From: Takashimella koratensis | Taxonomy: Eukaryota > Basidiomycota > Tremellomycetes > Trichosporonales > Tetragoniomycetaceae | Assembly (NCBI GenBank): GCA_003116875.1 | Contig: BCKT01000012.1 | Location: 496,001-560,000, forward strand | DNA: 64,000 nucleotides | Direction of reading: 5' to 3' | Part shown: one piece after another, positions 57,891 through 64,000 of the stretch | Layout: each line of letters opens with the position of its first letter | Numbering within the stretch: the stretch's first letter is position 1 | Translations under genes and position numbers: made by a program | The notes under the pieces: generated by a model | The model's database searches: none | What the model was told of the DNA's origin: nothing | Seen by the model: the letters and a program-made list of their open reading frames with translations, nothing else

Positions 57891-58552
57891 ATGAGCACTG
57901 ACCAGCACAGCGCCACCACTCTCGCTCCCGCCTCAGAGCGAACAAAGGCCGAAGTGAAGTCCAAGCTACCGCGGACGGGCAAGAGTATTCTCTTGATTGG
58001 CAGTACCCACTCCCTAGAGAATGAGCCCAGCACATTTCATTTCGTTGAGTTAGACATTGACGAGTCAGACAATACTTTAACTGGGACTATCAAAGACGTA
58101 GGGCAGCTACTGGACCGGAACCTGAGGCCGAAAGTCAGATTTGAGCTGCAGGTGAGTGACGATGTCGATGCATTCTTCCACAACATGACGCTGCTGACAG
58201 TATGAAGGATGAATCAGACTGTTCGCTGGTGGGTTTCGAGGATACTTTCCTCAGTTTTGATGATCAAGAGGTCCGCGACAGCGTGGAAGATGACAAGGCA
58301 GCTGAAGGCCAGTATATCTATTACTTCTACTCGGCCCAGCATATCAAGTTTGAAGACATGACGATCACCGACCCGGAGAGGCATGTTCACAGCATTGCGC
58401 ACCTTCATCCGACCCTTCACACCTTGAGATTCGGCGATGAGGCTGAGACTGAGAATCAAGTTTTCTCGATTCTAGGGTTCGGCCATCTGCAGCCGAAAGA
58501 TATCCGCAAGGTTTGGGAGATGTTGCAAGACAGTATGACCGATGATCCTTGA
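57891..58552 (+). CDS. Tandem family gene D, unknown function
   Basis: Exons 57891-58151 and 58208-58552, with a 56-nt phase-0 intron, give 201 residues. The acceptor must be AAG to keep the frame. Blocks: SILLIGSTHSLENEPSTFHF, PKVRFELQ before the intron, DESDCSLVGFEDTFLSFDDQ after it, FYSAQHIKFEDMTITDPERH, LHPTLHTLRFGDEA and FSILGFGHLQPKDIRKVWEM. It is the nearest relative of gene C, including matching sequence beyond the stop codon, so the pair arose by a fairly recent tandem duplication. Confidence 0.85.
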
Positions 58553-59727
58553 GCATGTGTGCTGAGTAGATGGGCTCTTGAGGTGACTGACTTCAGGTTG
58601 CCATAATGATGCCCGAACTCCCAGCGCTACCCAATTATGCAGCCTTGTTCTTCTGTAGAGTAGCCAGCTTACATAGTGAGCACCGGCTTGGCTATTATGA
58701 CGGACTGACTGATTGGCCTCTCACGCCTTCTTTTGCCCTCGGCTTCGAAGTCCAGTAAGCTGACTCTGGACCGCAACGAAGGTTGGCTTGTCCAGATACA
58801 TCCGCAGAGCCGTGAGAAACGCTCCAGAATGCTCCCGTTTCCAATCCTCTAGATCCCCGGTCATTCTCACGGGGAAATCACTTCTCTAACTCCCATTGCT
58901 GTTAAGAGGCTGCGGTGGGTCGCGACGACATTCCGTTCCCGGTGAGCGGGGATTTATAGCTCAATTCCTCCCGTTGCGGAGATAATGCATTGATCTTGCA
59001 GCTTGTACTCCCTTACTATCGGGAGGATTGGAGACATGTCATCTTAGCGACTCTCTTGTTGACTTCAGTGCGGGAGAACGCAGATGGAGTCGAAGCATGA
59101 ATGCCTGACCACGTCAGCTTCCTAGATCGGGTTGACGTACGCTGGAATGCACATGATACCGCATGTTTCCAATGCGAATTGACCACCGAAATGCACAGGC
59201 TCAGTTGAGCTCGCAGGACTTGAATACGCTCCTTCAAACCGTTGTGGTATCTAACGTCCTTTTTGCCCCACAGCCAAAGGAGCTTTGGGCTATTGGAAGG
59301 CTTAGAAAAGGAGTGAGCTGATGAAGAAAGGATTGTATGGGCAGGAAAGGAAAGCAAAGAGGGCTTACCGCGCTCGCTTTTCCGCCAGTGCGACTCGATC
59401 CATTCTCTTAGACGTCGTCTCAAACAGTCAAAGGATGTCAATGCAAAGGAGCGACCACGCTGACACCATGTGTAGGCGTTTGGATTGCATTTTTCTTTTC
59501 ACACCCGTTTCATATTACCATAAGGAGTACGAAAGAGTGGGGGGGGCCTCATGCTTGATCGCGGGGAGCGTGAAGATCAACTGGAGGCGCATATATAAGT
59601 GACCCTCCAGCCCTCTCCCCCTCTGCCAACGAACGCTTCACGATATATCCAGGCAAGACACTTTCAGTAGTCCAGCCTCATCAAGGTCGCATTTCTTATC
59701 ATCAAACCTTAGACGAACTCTCAAGCA
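58553..59727. other. Spacer between array genes D and E
   Basis: 1.2 kb. It holds the D 3' flank motif (58637-58653). A minus-strand ORF at 59016-59441 shows no family and no splice signals I trust. A strong TATA-like element, GCATATATAAGTG, at about 59589-59601 lies about 130 nt before gene E. Confidence 0.55.
59590..59600 (+). promoter_or_regulatory. Probable TATA box of gene E
   Basis: CATATATAAGT lies about 130 nt upstream of the gene E start codon and matches the TATAWAAG consensus. It is the clearest TATA box in the window. Confidence 0.6.
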
Positions 59728-60441
59728 ATGTCCGTCGTTGATAATGGGACTCAGCAGATTGCCAATATGAGCGATGATCTCCGGAGTGATGCCGAACACA
59801 TCAATATATGGATGTCAATTCCGGAGAACAAAGAGAGGGTCACTAATAGGACCATGCCAGAGGATGTAAGTGCTTCTCCTCAAACTCTTGAACTGATCAA
59901 GGATTTGTAGACTACAGCGGATTGGGCGATCCCATCCCAGAGCAAACCCGATGCGTTCTGGTTTCACTTCGCGGGAGACCCGCAAACCGACAAATATCTC
60001 ATTGGAGTCGATTGGTCACACAGGCACATCAAGACGACTGTCCCGTCTGAAGGCATACAAACTCGTGATGTTCCATTTGTGGTTCACGACGTACAGCTTA
60101 CTTTTAATGGGAAAGAAATTCCTCATGACGGTACCCTCATATTAACATTCGGCACTGAGACGATCGTTTCGGCATTGCCGACGCTCATTGCCCAAGCAAG
60201 GTTGACTGATCAAAAGGAATGGCTTAAACGTCACCGTAATCTGAAGCAGATCGCAGTCGACATGCGGGATATGCTACCATCCACCTCAGAAGGTAACGGG
60301 CTGCAAGTCGTATCCCTCGCCTCGACGGCTCCAGTGACCCGGCGCACAACCTGGCAGATCACTCATAACGGCGAGGAGGAGACACCTTCGCAGCTGCCCG
60401 AAGAGAGGGACGCTGAAGAGATATCCACTGACGAAGAATGA
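59728..60441 (+). CDS. Tandem family gene E (divergent), unknown function
   Basis: Exons 59728-59865 and 59911-60441, with a 45-nt phase-0 intron, give 222 residues. The second exon has the array layout: YLIGVDWSHRHIKTTV where others have YxxxQH, then VPFVVHDVQLTFNGKE where others have LHPxxHxFxF, a TLILTFGTETIVSALPTLIA block, and an acidic C-terminal tail (EERDAEEISTDEE). SHRH plus VDW resembles gene B's DWHHEH best. There is no signal peptide, membrane span or recognised domain. Assignment to the array family is by architecture and is less certain than A, C and D. Confidence 0.65.
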
Positions 60442-60525
60442 TTCTCGCCGTGTTTCTTTTCAATGCATGCATGATGCATTTTTTTTGGATCCTTTCCACA
60501 TGTGGAGATTCTATGAGACACTCGC

Positions 60526-61857
60526 TCAGGCGACCAGTTTGGCAACGCCGGTGTTGACAAACGAAGTCGGCTCCCAGTCCTGATGTTTGACAACCCCAGC
60601 CTCTTCAAGCACACTGTCGGTCAAAACATCAGCTCCGACCCTTCTTGCTATTCAAACACTATTCTACTCACGCAAGAGTATCCAAGATGACCTTTCCGCT
60701 GACTTCGGCAATCTGATCCTCCCACTTGACGGTTGACAACCACTCGACGACATCCTGGCGCTGGTGTCCAAAGTAGCCAGTGACAAAGTCGACGTCCTCT
60801 TTCTCGCGGGCCTCGGGGGTGTTGAAGTGTTGCACAAAGGGCTGAAGAGCGGCGAGGAAGGCGAAGACGGCGGTAGAAGAGGCGGTACGAGAAGCCGCGA
60901 TGGACCAGCAAGGCCACGGGGCTGACAAACGTAACTGTTAGATGCCAGACACCAGCTAGCCAGGTGTTTCTAGGTGATCAATGAAGACGACTCACTGTAG
61001 ACGGAGCCGATGAAGCGGACCTCGCCGCTGTCGACGTAAGGCTTAGTCGTGAACCACTCCCAGAGGAAGACGGAAGCTGCACGGGTCAGTGTGTGACGAT
61101 GTACAGTTCCTCACTTTCTTCCGAGTTGACCGAGTCTCGGAGAGGTTTAAACTGGCCGTTAACTTTGGGTAAGGTGGTCAGTAACATATCGCCTGACTGC
61201 TTGATAGGCGAAGGCTTTCGACCCACTCTTGAATTGAGGAGCATCTGCGCCTGTCCAGCCCTGCTGCATTGCCAGGACGGACGCCATGACCTGTGCGAGC
61301 CGTCAGCTACCATGCGTATAAGGGATGAACTAGTTTATCAAGACTGCTCACCTGAGACCCACTGCCGAGTCGAGAAATACCAAACGTGGTACCCTTCAAG
61401 TCCTCAACCGAGTTGTACTTGCTCTCTTTGCCAGTGATGATGGCCCTGATTTAAATAAACATCGCTTGCGAGATACCATCGCAGACAGCGTGACTCACCA
61501 ACGGAGAGGGCTGGAGATGTACCGCCCAACAAGCTGGTACGAGTCGAGCCCGTTGGCCAGGCCAGCGATGAGAGCGTCGGTGAGAGCTGTTTTCGTCTGT
61601 TGTCAGCAATGGACAAAGAGCTGATGGCAGAACATGCGTCCTCCATGCGCCTTGTCTGCGCCCTCTCTCCAAAGGACCCTCAACTCACCGATGCAAACGT
61701 CGATCTCTCCGCTCTTAAGCTTGACTTGCATCTCGCCCGTCCCGCCGGGACACTCGACGAGCTCAAACGTCTCTCCTGCGTCTTTGGCAGTGAGCTGGAG
61801 TAAAGGCGAGAGGAAGTGCTCGCGATGCCATCCGACTTTAAGCTTTGGCGAGGACAT
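60526..61857 (-). CDS. Periplasmic-binding-protein-like (Ca3427-type) protein
   Basis: Eight exons: 61857-61689, 61586-61499, 61445-61352, 61290-61227, 61162-61115, 61076-60996, 60921-60672 and 60613-60526, giving 293 residues. It starts MSSPKLKVGWHREHFLSPLL and goes on with FELVECPGGTGEMQVKLKSG EIDVCIALTDALIAGLANG, ISSPLRWAIITGK, SVEDLKGTTFGISRLGSGSQ VMASVLAMQQGW, NGQFKPLRDSVNSEE, VFLWEWFTTKPYVDSGEVRF IGS, and a C-terminal helical part. This is the type-2 periplasmic-binding fold seen in fungal Ca3427-like proteins and bacterial ABC-transporter binding proteins. There is no signal peptide, so it is probably cytosolic; the ligand is unknown. Exon 5 uses a non-preferred AAG acceptor. It is divergent from thymidylate synthase. 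Confidence 0.88.
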
Positions 61858-62110
61858 GGTGGGCTGACTGTTGGTGCTCGAGTCGATAAAGTGGAAGGAC
61901 CAAAGTATCGGCGGAAATGACCGAGGCCAGGAAAGCAGATGCAGGGAACAGGAACGGAGTTGAAGCATTCTCCGCAGAGGAACACTTGCACGTGACTTTG
62001 TGTGTCACCTTGGGAAGACGCGTTTGTTGATCCTTTTGGCGTCGGTCCACTCATTTATTTTCTCTTCTTCCTCTTCACCATTCCATTCACACCTCAGACC
62101 CACCGCAACC
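61858..62110. promoter_or_regulatory. Divergent promoter: binding-protein-like gene / thymidylate synthase
   Basis: 253 nt between divergent start codons. ACGCGT-like sequence (AGACGCGTTTG) occurs at about 62017-62027, close to the MCB element (ACGCGT) that controls fungal S-phase genes such as thymidylate synthase. The site is seen; its role is inference. Confidence 0.45.
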
Positions 62111-63246
62111 ATGCCCACCGCTGTCGCAGTCACCATGCCAGAGCGCACCAACCCCGACCACGGTGAGTGCGCGTGAACTCTAATCTCCTCAACCCGTTTG
62201 CCACCTCCCGCGCTGACCAACAACTAGAGGAATACCAATACCTCGACGTGATCAACCGCATCATCTCGACCGGTCAGCGCCGCCCTGACCGTACGGGCAC
62301 GGGCACTATCGCCCTCTTTGCTCCTCCTTCGCTTCGCTTTTCCCTTGCCAATGCCGTCCTCCCCCTTCTCACGACCAAGCGCGTGTTCCTGCGCGGCGTT
62401 GTCGAGGAGCTCCTCTGGTTTGTCTCGGGCTGCACAGACGGGAAAGTGCTCTCGGCAAAGGGCGTCAACATTTGGGAGGGCAACGGTTCACGAGAGTACC
62501 TTGACCGTGTGGGTCTCAGTCACCGTCGCGAGGGTGACCTCGGTCCCGTCTACGGGTTTCAGTGGAGGCATTTCGGCGCAGAGTACGGGACCTGCGAGGA
62601 TGACTACACGGGCAAGGGCGTCGACCAACTTGCCGAGGTTATCGATAAGATCAAGAACAACCCGACTGACCGCCGTATTGTCCTCTCCGCGTGGAATCCT
62701 GCAGGTGAGTCATGATACTGGCCAAACGCGTCTTCATATCGTAAACTTCGTCATTTCTGACAAATACCTACCCCACTCAGACCTCAAGATCATGGCGCTC
62801 CCTCCTTGCCACATGTTCTGCCAATTCTTCGTTACTTTGCCCGAGGAACCTGGATCGCGCCCTCGCCTCAGCTGCCTCATGTACCAGCGATCATGCGACC
62901 TCGGTCTCGGTGTCCCATTCAACATCGCCTCGTATGCTCTGCTCACGCACATGATCGCCCTCGTCACCGACACTGAGCCGCACGAGTTCATCCTCCAGAT
63001 GGGCGACGCTCACGTCTACGCTGACCACGTCGAACCCCTCAAAACCCAGCTCGTTCGTGAGCCCCGCGACTTCCCGACTCTCAAATGGGCCAGGAGCAAA
63101 GAAGAGATTGGGTCCATCGATGGGTTCACCGCCGACGACTTTATCGTCGAGAACTACAAGCCGCTCGGCAAGATTGAGATGAAGATGTCGGTGAGTCGAA
63201 ATCGAGTCCACATCGCTGTTTGTTTCTAACCATTCTCCAGGCATGA
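62111..63246 (+). CDS. CDC21: Thymidylate synthase
   Basis: Exons 62111-62162, 62228-62704, 62781-63190 and 63241-63246 give 314 residues. Blocks: [26 protein letters not shown] (dUMP phosphate contact), [56 protein letters not shown], the active-site Cys in [37 protein letters not shown], and [13 protein letters not shown]. It makes dTMP from dUMP and methylenetetrahydrofolate. The last exon is only GCA plus the stop TGA, giving the end KIEMKMSA, which fits the family. If the last intron is kept, translation would run on to a stop at 63227-63229. Confidence 0.97.
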
Positions 63247-63492
63247 GCTGTTCTCCGTTCCTCGCACCGGCTTCAACGCCACTTGTATTGACTGTATCAT
63301 CCTCGCACGGCATTTATGCATCCCTGTACAACTTGACTCGGGTATGTCCTCGTACAGTACACAGTAGCGACATCGTCCAAAGTCTTATCGTCTCGAGCTA
63401 GACAGTTTTGGCGCCGGCGCCGTGTTCTTCATCTCTGTTCGCTCGGAGCGATACATATTCATCCTGCTCGTCAGCTCCGCCAGTGGGCCTAC

Positions 63493-64000
63493 TCACAATT
63501 GCTCAATAGACGCCGTGATTTCCGCCGCCTGCTTGCCGTTCTCCGCCTCAAATTCGTACCGCTTCTGATTTCCTTCTCGCCATACGTAGATCTTGAATCC
63601 CGTGCCTCGGCTAGAGTGCTTGACGGACGCGACAAGCGTGATATGGATCGAAGTCGTCTTCATACTGTCGAAGATGGCACGAGTCTCGGATGGCATGATC
63701 TGAAGCGCGCCCCAGTCAGATTCAGACCCCAGAGCTCGCAGCTTTCGCTTATTCGCGCAGGACCACACTCACATGAATGTAATCACCATCAATTGCGAGG
63801 ATACGTTCGTGTCGCCCGATCGGGGTCTTACGCTGAACCACGTATTTCTAATTTATATGTCAGCCGCTGCACGAGTGATTGGTTGCAGGCTGAAAGTGAC
63901 AACGCCAGACACTCACCTTGTATGTTTGAGAGAAATCGGGCACTCCTCCGGGCCCAAATCGACCAGTGGGCGCTGGTTCTGAATTGCGCTTCGCGAAGAT
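63493..64000 (-). CDS. AVO1: SIN1/AVO1 TORC2 subunit, C-terminal PH domain (5' part missing)
   Basis: Three exons are seen: from beyond 64000 to 63917, 63847-63773, and 63699-63493, joined in phase 0. The protein reads ...GVPDFSQTYK / KYVVQRKTPIGRHERILAID GDYIH / IMPSETRAIFDSMKTTSIHI TLVASVKHSSRGTGFKIYVW, then RYEFEAENGKQAAEITASIE QL. This is the PH domain that ends Sin1/Avo1 proteins (IDGDYIHIMP and MKTTSxHIT are family hallmarks). Role: Sin1 is the TORC2 subunit that binds membrane lipids and recruits AGC-kinase substrates. The CRIM and Ras-binding parts must lie to the right of the window. Confidence 0.9.

Noticed and set aside
59016..59441. 141-codon minus-strand ORF between genes D and E
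   Set aside because: Arbitrary composition, rich in Ser and Arg, without a recognised domain or splice support.
1..64000. Transposons, CRISPR arrays, rRNA, prophage-like islands
   Set aside because: No terminal repeats, transposase or integrase motifs, spaced direct repeats or rRNA-like sequence were seen on reading both strands.

Overview
The window reads as a chromosome segment of a basidiomycete fungus, most likely a Tremellomycete (Cryptococcus/Kwoniella/Trichosporon-like). This rests on gene content and structure: nearly every gene is cut by several short introns, typically 45-160 nt, with GT..AG ends and CTNAY-like branch points. Genes are densely packed on both strands with short spacers, and the proteins match fungal families (EGT1, NCA2, STB6, SSH4, TIP41, PWP1, GLE1, COX19). 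The genus is inference. I joined exons by hand and accepted a model only when codon phase was kept across every intron; all models below close in frame.

Layout. 1-8.3 kb, minus strand: an SSH4-like SPRY membrane protein (runs off the left edge), NCA2, and ribosomal protein L14. 9.9-12.7 kb, plus: a bZIP factor of Cys-3/MetR type behind a 1.2-kb ATG-free leader, then a small helical protein I do not recognise. 12.9-18.0 kb, minus: an oxidoreductase-like protein and a large coiled-coil protein with one C-terminal membrane segment. 18.5-27.9 kb, plus: PWP1, a GNAT acetyltransferase with an exon relic upstream, and ergothioneine synthase EGT1, followed by an assembly gap (27945-28021). 28.6-30.6 kb: PRI2 (minus). 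31.3-33.4 kb: GLE1 (plus). 34.3-38.1 kb: NEP1 and RPL4 (minus), then mitochondrial bL33 (plus). 39.1-43.8 kb: an AN1 zinc-finger protein (minus), a homocysteine S-methyltransferase (plus) and TIP41 (minus). 44.2-53.3 kb: an STB6-like protein (plus), COX19 (minus), a seven-span membrane protein (plus) and an Alr4036-type flavoprotein (minus).

53.9-60.4 kb, plus: five small two-exon genes in a row that I cannot assign to a known family. Three (A, C, D) are clearly paralogous; two more (B, E) share the same architecture and the same phase-0 intron position. This lineage-specific tandem array is the best candidate for something undescribed. After it come a periplasmic-binding-protein-like protein (minus), thymidylate synthase (plus), and the 3' end of SIN1/AVO1 of TORC2 (minus, running off the right edge).

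Most genes are housekeeping genes with no sign of operonic co-function. Recurrent themes are ribosome biogenesis (RPL14, PWP1, NEP1, RPL4, bL33m), TOR signalling (TIP41, SIN1) and sulfur/SAM metabolism (the bZIP, EGT1, homocysteine methyltransferase), but the linkage may be chance. No transposon, tRNA, rRNA or CRISPR array was found.
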